Shown in pieces: positions 53,381 through 61,989 of a stretch of DNA of 64,000 nucleotides; the stretch's first letter is position 1, and every line of letters starts with the position of its first letter. Origin of the DNA: Fusobacterium sp. (GTDB lineage: Bacteria > Fusobacteriota > Fusobacteriia > Fusobacteriales > Fusobacteriaceae). The notes under the pieces are model-generated. The model made no database searches and was not told the DNA's origin. It saw only the letters and a program-made list of their open reading frames with translations. The translations under genes and the position numbers were made by a program. The stretch covers positions 14,057-78,056 of the forward strand of contig NZ_JAGIRL010000031.1 in the NCBI RefSeq assembly GCF_019012925.1, in the 5' to 3' direction.

Positions 53381-54136
53381 ATGAAAAAACTCAATGTAAC
53401 ATTGATACATAAGTTACCTAACAGAGTCAGATTAAAATTATCTGAACCAATTAAATGTTTTGAGACATTTAAATATAATGTCACTAAGGATAACGAATGT
53501 ATAGAATTAAGATACAGTCCAGTTACTAAGAGTGTAGTAGCAACTTTTAATCCTGAAAAAATAAATTTGCAGGAGATTATCTATAAGATATTGACAGCTT
53601 TTTCCATTGAAAATGGAATGATGCCAATAAAATTATTAGATGGAGTAGAGCAAAAAGCCATAGAGAGTTTTGCAATCTATTCAGGAGCATCTATTGTAAT
53701 GTCAGGAATCAATATGTTATGGAATAAGGGAGATAATAGATTACAGAATATAATGAACTGGTTTTCTATATCTTTAACTTCAGCAGCAATATTAGAACAT
53801 GCTTGTATTGAGACAAATAGAAAAGGTGTATTTGATTTAGAGATTTTACCAGCTATGTATTTGATAAAATCATTTTTAAATACTCCAAAACTTTCAATAG
53901 TAGCTATGATCTGGTTAACAACATTTGGTAGACACCTAATCTCTACAAATAATGAAGCTAAAGAGGTTAAATTTTTTAGAATAAAAAATAAACAGGAAGA
54001 TAAAGACTACTATATAGCCAATGTATCTGAAGACAATAGTATAGATAATATAGGAGATTTAATTTATCACATATTTTTTAGAAAACATAAAAATACATCA
54101 AAAAGTACAGAAAAGTATATAACAATAAATAAATAA
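53381..54136 (+). CDS. HMA-like domain membrane protein 3 of the P-type ATPase cluster
   Basis: 251 residues. The N-terminal domain (about 1-80) has motif IHKLPNRVRLK (9-19) and a later strand YSPVTKSVVATFNP, matching the HMA-like domains of the three preceding genes. The middle has about three hydrophobic spans (SFAIYSGASIVMSGINML, WFSISLTSAAILEHACI, a third near 165-185). The C-terminal 60 residues are charged and soluble. ATG 53381 follows GGAGAG; a TTG just before it is rejected. Its layout echoes the N-terminal half of the ATPase without the catalytic core. Confidence 0.78.
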   Translation: MKKLNVTLIHKLPNRVRLKLSEPIKCFETFKYNVTKDNECIELRYSPVTKSVVATFNPEKINLQEIIYKILTAFSIENGMMPIKLLDGVEQKAIESFAIYSGASIVMSGINMLWNKGDNRLQNIMNWFSISLTSAAILEHACIETNRKGVFDLEILPAMYLIKSFLNTPKLSIVAMIWLTTFGRHLISTNNEAKEVKFFRIKNKQEDKDYYIANVSEDNSIDNIGDLIYHIFFRKHKNTSKSTEKYITINK

Positions 54137-54150
54137 TAGGAGGTATAGCC

Positions 54151-54447
54151 ATGTTCGGATTTGGATTTGGTGGAAATGGAAATGTAACAAAAGCTCATGT
54201 AGTGGGAGCAGCAGTAGGAATAGGAGTAACAGTAGCAGGATACTACCTATACAAAAAAAATAAAGCAAAGGTAGATGCTTTCTTAAGAACTCAAGGAATC
54301 AATATCAAAACTTGTGATACTGTAAACTATGAGGATATGTCTGTAGAAGCTTTAACAGAAACAAAAGAGCATATCGAAGATATATTAGCTGAAAGAGAAT
54401 TAAATGGAGCTACTTGTGAAGCTTGTGAAATAGCAGAAGCAAAATAG
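54151..54447 (+). CDS. Small Gly-rich single-span protein with C-terminal CxxC
   Basis: 98 residues, family not recognised with confidence. A glycine-rich start (FGFGFGGNGN) leads to one hydrophobic span (HVVGAAVGIGVTVAGYYLY, about 16-34) followed by lysines, giving a likely inside-facing tail. The rest is soluble, with Cys54 in KTCDTVNYEDMS, a helical TKEHIEDILAERE and a CEACEIAEAK end (CxxC). It has AGGAGG upstream and is the last gene before the cluster terminator. The only paired cysteines among the accessory proteins are here, so it may be the metal- or redox-active one (inference). Confidence 0.75.
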   Translation: MFGFGFGGNGNVTKAHVVGAAVGIGVTVAGYYLYKKNKAKVDAFLRTQGINIKTCDTVNYEDMSVEALTETKEHIEDILAERELNGATCEACEIAEAK

Positions 54448-54465
54448 TTATAAAAGGTTGAATTG

Positions 54466-54513
54466 AGAGATACTATTTTTCTAAATTTTAGAAAAATAGT
54501 ATCTCTTTTTTTA
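54466..54513 (+). terminator. Terminator of the HMA-like/P-type ATPase cluster
   Basis: Very long perfect hairpin, each arm about 19-20 bases (AGAGATACTATTTTTCTAAA and its complement), followed by T7. Confidence 0.92.
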
Positions 54514-54594
54514 TATAAATTATATAAAAATTTTCTTTTCTTATTTAGATAGAGTGTTGTATAATTAAATATAATATATTAAGGGAGATACAGC

Positions 54595-56199
54595 ATGAGA
54601 GATAGAAAAAAAGATTTTGGATTAGCAACTATAGTAATAGTATTAATAGTGCTATCTATATCAGGGATTATATATTTTGGGATAAAAGCAATGAGTAGTA
54701 AGGTAAAAATTGAGGAAAAAAGTAGTGAAATTTTAAAAATAAGGAAAGAAGTAGGTGGAGTTGTAGCCGAACTTAATAAAAAGTTAGATAAGATAAGTAA
54801 TGGTGATGTTATTCCAGAAAAACATAAAAAAATACTGGAGATGAAAAAAGAGGCTCAAAGAGAGAGTGATATTACTAAGTCAAAGAAAGTAGTGAAGGCA
54901 TATAAAAAAAATGGAGTGGAGTATGAATACTATAGTGATGGAACTGTAAAAAGTGAAAAAAATTATATAGATGGATTAAAAGATGGGCGAGAGATAGAGT
55001 ACTATAGTAATGGAAAGATAAAGAGAGAGATAAACTATATAAATGGATTAAAAAATGGAAAGGAAGCTCAATATTATCCAAATGGAATTATAGCTAAAGA
55101 GATAAATTATGACAGTGGAATAAAGAATGGAAAGTTTTATGAAAACTATGAGAACGGAAATGTAAAGATAGCTGGAGAGTATAATTCAGATAAGTTGGAT
55201 AAAAAAATTATTAGATATAATAGCAACGGACAAAAAGAGGTTGAAATAAACTATAATTTAGGGAAAAAAGAGGGGAAAAGTATAGAGTATATAGGTGGAA
55301 GAGTATTATCTGAAGTGGAGTATAAAAATGATATGAGAGAGGGATATTACTATTTAAACAACTATAATGGTGGTTTGGAGCTAGAGGGAAACTTTGTAAA
55401 TAATAAGAAAGCAGGGGTATGGAAAAGATACAATAGAGCTAGAAAATTGATTTCAGAGGAAAACTACCAAGAGGGAGTTTTGAATGGAGTCTATTCAAAT
55501 TACTATGAGAATGGGAATATAAAAGAAAATGGAAATTATAGAGATGGATATTTAGATGGATATGTTAATATTTATAATGAGAATGGAGAACTTTTAAGAA
55601 AAATTAATTATATCAGAGGTCAAAAAGAGGGAAAAGTTGAAAATTATTATTCAGATGGAAAAATTTTAAGTGAGGAAAATTATAGAAACAATCTACTTAA
55701 TGGTGAGTATAAAGAGTACAGTAGAGATGGTAAGATAGTGACATTGGGTATCTATGTAAATGGATTTAGAAGTGGTGAGTGGAAGAGATATGATGAAGTT
55801 GGAAAAAATGTAGATATTTATAACTATAATGAAAATGGAGAGTTAGATGGAAAAATAATCAACTATATTCCAACAGATTTTTCCAGAAAATCATATTTTA
55901 AAAAGGAAACAGAGTTTAAAAATGGTATTTTAGATGGAAATTATATAATGTATGATACAAAGAATAGAATTTCTGAAAAAGGTTTCTATAAAAATAATGA
56001 AAAAGATGGAAAATGGGTAAACTATGTTGATGGAATGATAGTTTCAGAGGAGAACTATCTAAATGGAAAAAGAGATGGATTACAGAGATATTACTATACA
56101 AATGGAAAAGTTAGTGAAGAGTATCTGTATAAAAACGGAAAAGAGATTGAGGCTAGAGCTTACTCTTTAGATGGTAAATTAACTTATGAGAAGAGATAA
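54595..56199 (+). CDS. MORN-variant repeat protein (YwqK family)
   Basis: 534 residues. An N-terminal membrane span (about 11-32) precedes a charged, coiled-coil-like segment (to about 95). From there to the end run well over a dozen tandem units of about 20-25 residues of the type Y.NG....E..Y..G...G, the MORN-2/YwqK pattern. Databases label such proteins toxin-antitoxin YwqK family antitoxin, but no toxin-like neighbour is seen. It is probably an anchored repeat protein facing the periplasm (orientation uncertain). The next gene, adenine deaminase, follows by 22 bases. Confidence 0.85.
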   Translation: MRDRKKDFGLATIVIVLIVLSISGIIYFGIKAMSSKVKIEEKSSEILKIRKEVGGVVAELNKKLDKISNGDVIPEKHKKILEMKKEAQRESDITKSKKVVKAYKKNGVEYEYYSDGTVKSEKNYIDGLKDGREIEYYSNGKIKREINYINGLKNGKEAQYYPNGIIAKEINYDSGIKNGKFYENYENGNVKIAGEYNSDKLDKKIIRYNSNGQKEVEINYNLGKKEGKSIEYIGGRVLSEVEYKNDMREGYYYLNNYNGGLELEGNFVNNKKAGVWKRYNRARKLISEENYQEGVLNGVYSNYYENGNIKENGNYRDGYLDGYVNIYNENGELLRKINYIRGQKEGKVENYYSDGKILSEENYRNNLLNGEYKEYSRDGKIVTLGIYVNGFRSGEWKRYDEVGKNVDIYNYNENGELDGKIINYIPTDFSRKSYFKKETEFKNGILDGNYIMYDTKNRISEKGFYKNNEKDGKWVNYVDGMIVSEENYLNGKRDGLQRYYYTNGKVSEEYLYKNGKEIEARAYSLDGKLTYEKR

Positions 56200-56221
56200 A
56201 AGAGTGAAAAAGGAGTAGATA

Positions 56222-57982
56222 ATGACAAAAGAGGAAAGAAGAGAGTTGATAAAGGTTGCAATGGGAAGTAAAAGTGCAACTTTAAAGATTGAGAATGCTA
56301 ATCTTGTGAATGTTTTTTCAGGTGAGATATATTTAGCTAATATATATATCTACAAAAAATATATAGTAGATGTAGTAGAAATAGAAAAGGATAGTTATAA
56401 ACCCGCTGATAAAATTATAGATATAAAAAATAAGTATTTAGTTCCAGGATTTATAGATTCACATTTGCATATAGAAAGTAGTCACTTAACACCATATCAT
56501 TTTGCAGAGGCAGTTATTCCGAAAGGAACAACAACAATAGTAGCAGATCCGCATGAGATATGTAATGCTATTGGAGAAAAGGGAATAGAATATATGCTAG
56601 AAGCTTCAGAGAATTTACCAATGAATCAGTACTATCTTGTTCCTTCATGTGTTCCGTCAGTAGTAGGTTTAGAAAATGCTGGAGTAGAATTTGATGAGAA
56701 AATAATAGATAAATTATTGGATAAAGAGAGAATATTAGGTCTAGGAGAGGTTATGGATTACATTGGAGTAATTCAAAACTCTAAGAGAATTGAAGATATA
56801 GTGGATGTAGCTTATCAGAAAAAAATGTTTTTACAGGGACATGCACCTGAAATTCAAGGTAAAGAATTATCAGCTTATCTATGTGGTGGACCAACAACTT
56901 GCCATGAAACAAGAAATGGAGTACATGCTATTGATAAAATAAGAAAGGGAATGGTTGTCGATGCTAGAGAAAGTTCTATTTCTAAAAATATAAAGACAAT
57001 AGTAGAGAGTATTAGGGATCTAAAATCACCTAGAAATTTAACTTTATGTACAGATGATAGAGAGCCTAAAGATATACTAGATAGTGGACATGTAAATAAT
57101 TGTGTAAGAGTTGCAATAGATGCTGGATTAGATCCAATAGAGGCAATTAGAGCAGTAACATTAAATCCAGCACAAATATATGGTTTAGAAAAATTAGGAG
57201 CAATAGCACCAAGCTATTTTGCAGATATGTTAGTAATAGATAATCTAAAAGATATCAATGTAGAAAAAGTATTTTTTAATGGTGAGTTAATAGCTGAAAA
57301 TGATAGACTATTAGTAAAAATAGATGAGCCTAAAATTGATTTAGAAATTTTGAACACTATAAAAATAAGTGAATTAAAATTGAATGATTTCAAAATAAAA
57401 GCACCGATAGAAGAGGGCGAAATAGAGATAATAGGCATTCAATATACGAGCAAGATGTCAAGTGTAACTAAGAAGAAAAGTTTTAAAGTTAATGTAAAAA
57501 ATGGTTATGTTGATTTAGAGGGAAGTGAATTGAACTTTGCTATTGCTATGAATAGATATGGAAAAGGAACAAAGCATGTTACAGTTGTAGAAAATTTCTA
57601 TCTCAATAGTGGAGCTGTGGCTACTACTTATTCTCATGATTCTCACAATTTAACAATTGTTTATAAAGATCCTGAAGATGCTTTAGTTGCAGGAAAAAAG
57701 ATAGAGGAGATAGGAGGAGGAATTGTTTTAGTTGATAAAGGAGAAGTAGTAAAAGAGATAGCACTTCCAATAGCTGGCATGTTATCTAAGAAGAATGCCA
57801 TTGAACTTGGAAAAGATTTGACTGAAATGAATAGGGAATTAAAAAAATATGGAATAGAGCATATAAATCCAATAGCAAGAACAAGTACACTCTCTTTGAT
57901 TGTTATTCCAGAGATAAAATTAAGTGATGTTGGAATAATAGATGTAGTAAATCAAAAGGTTATAGATAGTATAATCAAGTAA
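56222..57982 (+). CDS. ade: Adenine deaminase
   Basis: Amidohydrolase of 586 residues converting adenine to hypoxanthine and ammonia. The metal motif GFIDSHLHIESS (about 78-89), then VADPHEICNAIG, GLGEVMDY, LQGHAPEIQGKELSAYL-type HAP motif and CTDDREP follow the family order. The C-terminal domain has the HDSHNL motif (TYSHDSHNLTIV) and a Gly-rich GGGIVLVD segment. AGGAG precedes the ATG. Salvage of adenine is its likely role. Confidence 0.94.
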   Translation: MTKEERRELIKVAMGSKSATLKIENANLVNVFSGEIYLANIYIYKKYIVDVVEIEKDSYKPADKIIDIKNKYLVPGFIDSHLHIESSHLTPYHFAEAVIPKGTTTIVADPHEICNAIGEKGIEYMLEASENLPMNQYYLVPSCVPSVVGLENAGVEFDEKIIDKLLDKERILGLGEVMDYIGVIQNSKRIEDIVDVAYQKKMFLQGHAPEIQGKELSAYLCGGPTTCHETRNGVHAIDKIRKGMVVDARESSISKNIKTIVESIRDLKSPRNLTLCTDDREPKDILDSGHVNNCVRVAIDAGLDPIEAIRAVTLNPAQIYGLEKLGAIAPSYFADMLVIDNLKDINVEKVFFNGELIAENDRLLVKIDEPKIDLEILNTIKISELKLNDFKIKAPIEEGEIEIIGIQYTSKMSSVTKKKSFKVNVKNGYVDLEGSELNFAIAMNRYGKGTKHVTVVENFYLNSGAVATTYSHDSHNLTIVYKDPEDALVAGKKIEEIGGGIVLVDKGEVVKEIALPIAGMLSKKNAIELGKDLTEMNRELKKYGIEHINPIARTSTLSLIVIPEIKLSDVGIIDVVNQKVIDSIIK

Positions 57983-57992
57983 CTATAAAATT

Positions 57993-58031
57993 AAGAAGTT
58001 GATTAACAGAAAAGCTAATCAACTTCTTTTT
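57993..58031. terminator. Bidirectional terminator between ade and the DUF1904 gene
   Basis: Stem AAGAAGTTGATTA / TAATCAACTTCTT, short loop, T-rich tail. The arms resemble those of the terminator at 1577-1626. Confidence 0.85.
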
Positions 58032-58057
58032 ATAATCTATTTAACTTTGTATTGCTC

Positions 58058-58387
58058 TTAGAAGAACTCTCCATTGTCACAGTAGTTTTCTCCTTGTAAT
58101 GGGAAGAAAATTACACAACAGTCCTTATTTCCATTGATTTTTTTGATGAATTTAGTTATAAAATCAGCAACCTGTTTTTTAACTTCTGGTGTTCTCTCAA
58201 ACCAGAAAAGTTCAACAAAAGTATATCCTTCAACAATCTTTCCATCAAAAATATATTCAGTGTCAATATGCTCAATAGTGAACCAAGTTCTATCGCATTT
58301 TACTATGTCAGTAAGTCCATCTATAAGCTCCTTGCTGTTTTCAATAATTGGCTCTTTAGCCATACCTCTAATTTTTAAATGTGGCAT
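58058..58387 (-). CDS. DUF1904 family protein
   Basis: 109 residues, soluble, tautomerase-like in size and in its N-terminal PHLKIRGM strand (the initiating Met precedes Pro2, the catalytic position in tautomerases). Other features are EHIDTEYIFDGK and VELFWFERTPEVKKQVADFI. I recognise the DUF1904 pattern; function is undescribed. AGGAGG precedes the ATG. It lies 18 bases after the M16 peptidase gene on the same strand. Confidence 0.8.
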   Translation of the reverse strand: MPHLKIRGMAKEPIIENSKELIDGLTDIVKCDRTWFTIEHIDTEYIFDGKIVEGYTFVELFWFERTPEVKKQVADFITKFIKKINGNKDCCVIFFPLQGENYCDNGEFF

Positions 58388-58405
58388 ATATCCTCCTAAT
58401 AATAT

Positions 58406-61156
58406 TTATAAATTTTCCTTTTCAGGAATTAAAGTTACATCAATATAGTTGTTTAAATTGATTGCTTCTCTATTGACTTTCCATAGATTCTCTCTATTCA
58501 TAAGAGTTTTATACTCAGTTGGAGTAGCAATCTTATAATTTGGAACAGTTATATCTTGATATAGATAGTTAAACCAGAAATAATTCTCTTTTACCTCTGT
58601 ATTATACGATAATTCATAGTTTTTTACAACACTATTAATCTTTTTATTATCAATATCTTTATATAGTAGATTATTTAAAGTTTTAAAAACAGCATCTTTT
58701 ATCTCGTCAACTCTTGAGGTGTCACAACTATATGCAATAATCATCTTGTTTTCTCCATAGTAATTAGGTGATAGTAGAGTTTTTGATGAGATAGAGTAAA
58801 CACCACCAATTTTTTCTCTGATCTCTTCAATAAGAGCTATATCCATGATCTGTGAAAATCCATTGTAAAGAGTCTTTTCAAAATAACCATATTGAGAGTT
58901 ATATGGAAAGATCAGAGTGACAGTTGCTTTTTTATCTACACCTTTAATAACATCTTTTTTTACAATGTCTTTAGGAATATTTAAATCCAATGGTTTTACA
59001 GTGTTAGACTCCTTTTTACTAGGAAGAGAGGCAATGAATTTTTTCAGATTATCTTCTAAAGTTAATGTATCAAATGAACCTACAACAATTAGATTATAAT
59101 CAGAAAAATTACTAAATTTTTTCTTGTATTCTTTTAAAAGATTATCCTTGCTTAGATAATTGAGATCTTTAAGAGTTAAAGGTGCTCTTCTAGGGTTATT
59201 ACCACTGTAAAGTTTATTAATCTCATCTCTATATACAGCTCTTGGCGAGTTATTTCTACTTAAAATACTCTCTTTTAGCTCTTCAAGAGAGTTACTATAG
59301 ATTGTGTCATCAACCTTAGGTTGGTATATTAAGTAGTTCATATATTCAAGTGCTGTTTCAAGATTAGCTCTATCTGTTGTAATTAAAAATCCTTGTTCAT
59401 AGTCGTTGATATAAGAGGAGATAGAGAAATTTTTTCCTTTCATAAAAGTCTCAATATCCTTAGGATTAAGATTTCCTACTCCAGATCTTTCAATTACCGT
59501 AGGTGCAATAAGAGAGTTTATAAATCCAGAGTAATCCTCATTAGAGCTACCCTCTTTTTTAAATAGTTTAATTAAAATTTTGTCCTTATCAAAGTCAGTT
59601 TTTTTACTATAGACTTTGATACCATTTGAAAGAGTATACTCCCCACTATTTTGTTTAGTTATTGTTCCAGCAGTTGTTTCTATTGGTAGAAGTTTAACTG
59701 GTTGTATGGAAAAATCAAAGTTTTCTTTAGATGACTTACTACTATTTATAATATTTTTTAAGGCTATATCATCAATTTTTCCCTGCTCAGTACTAGTTGT
59801 TAAAAAGTAAAGAGAATCTTTTTGAAAAATCTCACTTGCTCTACTATTTAATTCAGAGATATTAATTGAGTCAAGTAATTTAGAGTAGATAGCAAACTCT
59901 TGATCAATATCTAAAAAACTTTCATTAGACATAATATGCTCAACTAAAGAGTCAGCGTAGTTATCATGAGTGATACTATCTTTATTGGCTAAGATATTTT
60001 TATAGTTATTTAAAAGATTTTCTTTTTCTAACTGAAGCTCATATTCAGTGACACCATTTTTGGAGATAGATTTGAAAAATTGATTAAATAGTGTAATTCC
60101 CTCTTCAAGTCTATCATTTTTTATCACAGTGGCAGAGGTAAAAATATCTCTAGAGTTACTAATATCATATTTGTAGACTATAGATTCCAAAAGTGGAGTA
60201 TTACTATTTTTTTGAAGATTGGATAATCTTGTGTTAATAATATTAAAAAGAAGTTGATCAACAATAAATTTTTTCATTGACTCTTCACTATTGATGACAT
60301 CTCTATCTAAAATTTTTGTAATAGAGAATGAATTATATCTTATCTCATCATCAGAGAAAGTTATGAATTTATTTTTTAAATCTTTAATCTCATACTCTTT
60401 AGGGACAGAACCTTTAACCATACTATTGTAGTTAAAATATTTTTTTATATATTCTTCTACCTTTTTCACATCAAAATCACCAACTGCTACAACAGAAATA
60501 TTCTCAGGCTGATACCATTTTTGATAAAAACCTTTAAGTAGCTCTCTGTTAGCTCCATTGATTATTTTAGGTAGACCAATTGGGAATCTATCATAGTATC
60601 TTGAGCCTTCAAAAATAGCTTTTTTTTGGACATCTCCAAGACGTTGCTCCAAGCCTTGACTCAATCTCCATTCCTCAATTACAATTTTTTTCTCATTTTC
60701 TACTTCTTGAGAGTCTAAAGTAGCTTCACTTGCCCACTCTCTTAGTACTTCAAAACCATTTTCCAACTCTTTAGGAGTAGTGGGAACAAGAAGTTTATAG
60801 ACTGTTCTATCAAAAGATGTATAGGCATTCAAATCTCCACCAAAGCTCAAACCAATAGACTGTAGATATTTAATCAATTCATTTTTTTCAAATTTATTAG
60901 TACCATTAAATGCCATATGCTCCATGAAGTGTGCTATTCCCTGTTCGTTGTCTTCTTCCATTAATGAACCTGTTTTAACAACTAAATTTAATAGTGCTTT
61001 GTTCTCTGGTTTGCTATTTTTATAGATATAGTAGTGTATACCATTTTCTAATTTTCCTGAAACTAAGTTTTTACTATCTTCTAATTGTATAGCAAAACTG
61101 AGTAAAGAAAAACTTAAAAATAAAATAAAAATTATAAAATTTCTTAAAAATTTCAT
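58406..61156 (-). CDS. M16 family zinc metallopeptidase (PqqL/insulinase-like)
   Basis: 916 residues. A signal peptide (MKFLRNFIIFILFLSFSLLSFA) directs it to the periplasm or beyond. The inverted zinc motif HFMEH (His76, Glu79, His80) with a third ligand about 75 residues later (ENEKKIVIEEW region) makes the N-terminal half catalytic. The second half (from about 475) is the inactive structural repeat, as in the two-domain M16 family. It probably degrades peptides in the periplasm. AGGAGG precedes the ATG. Confidence 0.9.
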   Translation of the reverse strand: MKFLRNFIIFILFLSFSLLSFAIQLEDSKNLVSGKLENGIHYYIYKNSKPENKALLNLVVKTGSLMEEDNEQGIAHFMEHMAFNGTNKFEKNELIKYLQSIGLSFGGDLNAYTSFDRTVYKLLVPTTPKELENGFEVLREWASEATLDSQEVENEKKIVIEEWRLSQGLEQRLGDVQKKAIFEGSRYYDRFPIGLPKIINGANRELLKGFYQKWYQPENISVVAVGDFDVKKVEEYIKKYFNYNSMVKGSVPKEYEIKDLKNKFITFSDDEIRYNSFSITKILDRDVINSEESMKKFIVDQLLFNIINTRLSNLQKNSNTPLLESIVYKYDISNSRDIFTSATVIKNDRLEEGITLFNQFFKSISKNGVTEYELQLEKENLLNNYKNILANKDSITHDNYADSLVEHIMSNESFLDIDQEFAIYSKLLDSINISELNSRASEIFQKDSLYFLTTSTEQGKIDDIALKNIINSSKSSKENFDFSIQPVKLLPIETTAGTITKQNSGEYTLSNGIKVYSKKTDFDKDKILIKLFKKEGSSNEDYSGFINSLIAPTVIERSGVGNLNPKDIETFMKGKNFSISSYINDYEQGFLITTDRANLETALEYMNYLIYQPKVDDTIYSNSLEELKESILSRNNSPRAVYRDEINKLYSGNNPRRAPLTLKDLNYLSKDNLLKEYKKKFSNFSDYNLIVVGSFDTLTLEDNLKKFIASLPSKKESNTVKPLDLNIPKDIVKKDVIKGVDKKATVTLIFPYNSQYGYFEKTLYNGFSQIMDIALIEEIREKIGGVYSISSKTLLSPNYYGENKMIIAYSCDTSRVDEIKDAVFKTLNNLLYKDIDNKKINSVVKNYELSYNTEVKENYFWFNYLYQDITVPNYKIATPTEYKTLMNRENLWKVNREAINLNNYIDVTLIPEKENL

Positions 61157-61295
61157 AGCTTCCTCCTAATTTGTTGTAATATTTATTTCTAAAATATTTT
61201 AACATATTTTAAAATAGAAAGCTATTAAGATATTCCAAAGTAAACTATATACAGATTATAGAACAAAATTTCTAGAGATATTTTCATAAAAATGA

Positions 61296-61301
61296 TATAA
61301 T
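61296..61301 (+). promoter_or_regulatory. Extended -10 promoter of the hydrolase-aminopeptidase pair
   Basis: TGATATAAT (TG at 61293-61294, TATAAT 61296-61301), about 36 bases before ATG 61337; no good -35. Confidence 0.5.
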
Positions 61302-61336
61302 TAGAATGAAGAATATATATTTTGAAGGGAGAGAAG

Positions 61337-61978
61337 ATGAATTTTAGAGTTGTTTTAATACACGGATTTAATCAAAGTTATAGAGATATGATACCTCTTC
61401 AAGAACACCTTGAATTATTGGGATATAGAGTTGAAAATCTAAATTTTCCATTGACATTTCCAGATATAAAGTTTTCTCAAGAGATGTTAAAAAACTTTTT
61501 ATTAGATTTAAAATATAGTGGGCTTAGTGAAAAAGAGGAGATTGTTTTAGTAGGATATGATCTCGGAGGAAAACTAATAGCTAGTACTTTAAAAGATGAG
61601 AAGGTTAAAGGAATAGTGGATAAGATAATACTCATAGCAGCACCTTTGAGGGATTCTGTGATACACAGAAGAATGAAGAGAGTTTTTCCACTATTGGATA
61701 AAATATTTAAACCCTTGGCACTTTTAAATAAAAAGAATAGTATTGAATTAGATGAGTCAATACAAGTAGGAGTAATAATTGGGACAGAGCCATATGGAAT
61801 ATTCTCTAGGTGGTTAGGAGAGTATAGTGATGGAGTAGTAAATTATAAAGAGTGTCTATATGGAAAAGCCAAAGAAGTTTTAAAAATCCCATTGATTCAT
61901 AAAGAGATACATAAAAAAATGGGAACAGCAAGATATGTAAATAATTTTATTTCAAAAGGAGTTTTTAGAACTGAATAG
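61337..61978 (+). CDS. Alpha/beta-hydrolase-fold protein with Asp at the nucleophile position
   Basis: 213 residues. The N-terminal VVLIHGFNQSY gives the oxyanion-type HG and LVGYDLGGKL (Gly73-Tyr74-Asp75-Leu76-Gly77) is the nucleophile elbow, where Ser would be usual. His in PLIHKEIHKK is a candidate catalytic base. Aspartate nucleophiles occur in haloalkane dehalogenases and epoxide hydrolases, so the replacement may be functional or may mark a non-catalytic protein. No signal peptide. ATG 61337 follows GGGAGAG; an upstream in-frame TTG is rejected. It precedes the aminopeptidase gene by 11 bases. Confidence 0.8.
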   Translation: MNFRVVLIHGFNQSYRDMIPLQEHLELLGYRVENLNFPLTFPDIKFSQEMLKNFLLDLKYSGLSEKEEIVLVGYDLGGKLIASTLKDEKVKGIVDKIILIAAPLRDSVIHRRMKRVFPLLDKIFKPLALLNKKNSIELDESIQVGVIIGTEPYGIFSRWLGEYSDGVVNYKECLYGKAKEVLKIPLIHKEIHKKMGTARYVNNFISKGVFRTE

Positions 61979-61989
61979 GAGGATTAATT

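Noticed and set aside
54595..56199. Toxin-antitoxin system based on the YwqK label
   Set aside because: No candidate toxin on either side; neighbours are the ATPase cluster terminator and adenine deaminase.
1577..58031. Shared stem AGTTGATTA in the terminators at 1577-1626 and 57993-58031 as a repeat family
   Set aside because: Only two copies with different loops; chance similarity of AT-rich terminators is enough to explain it.
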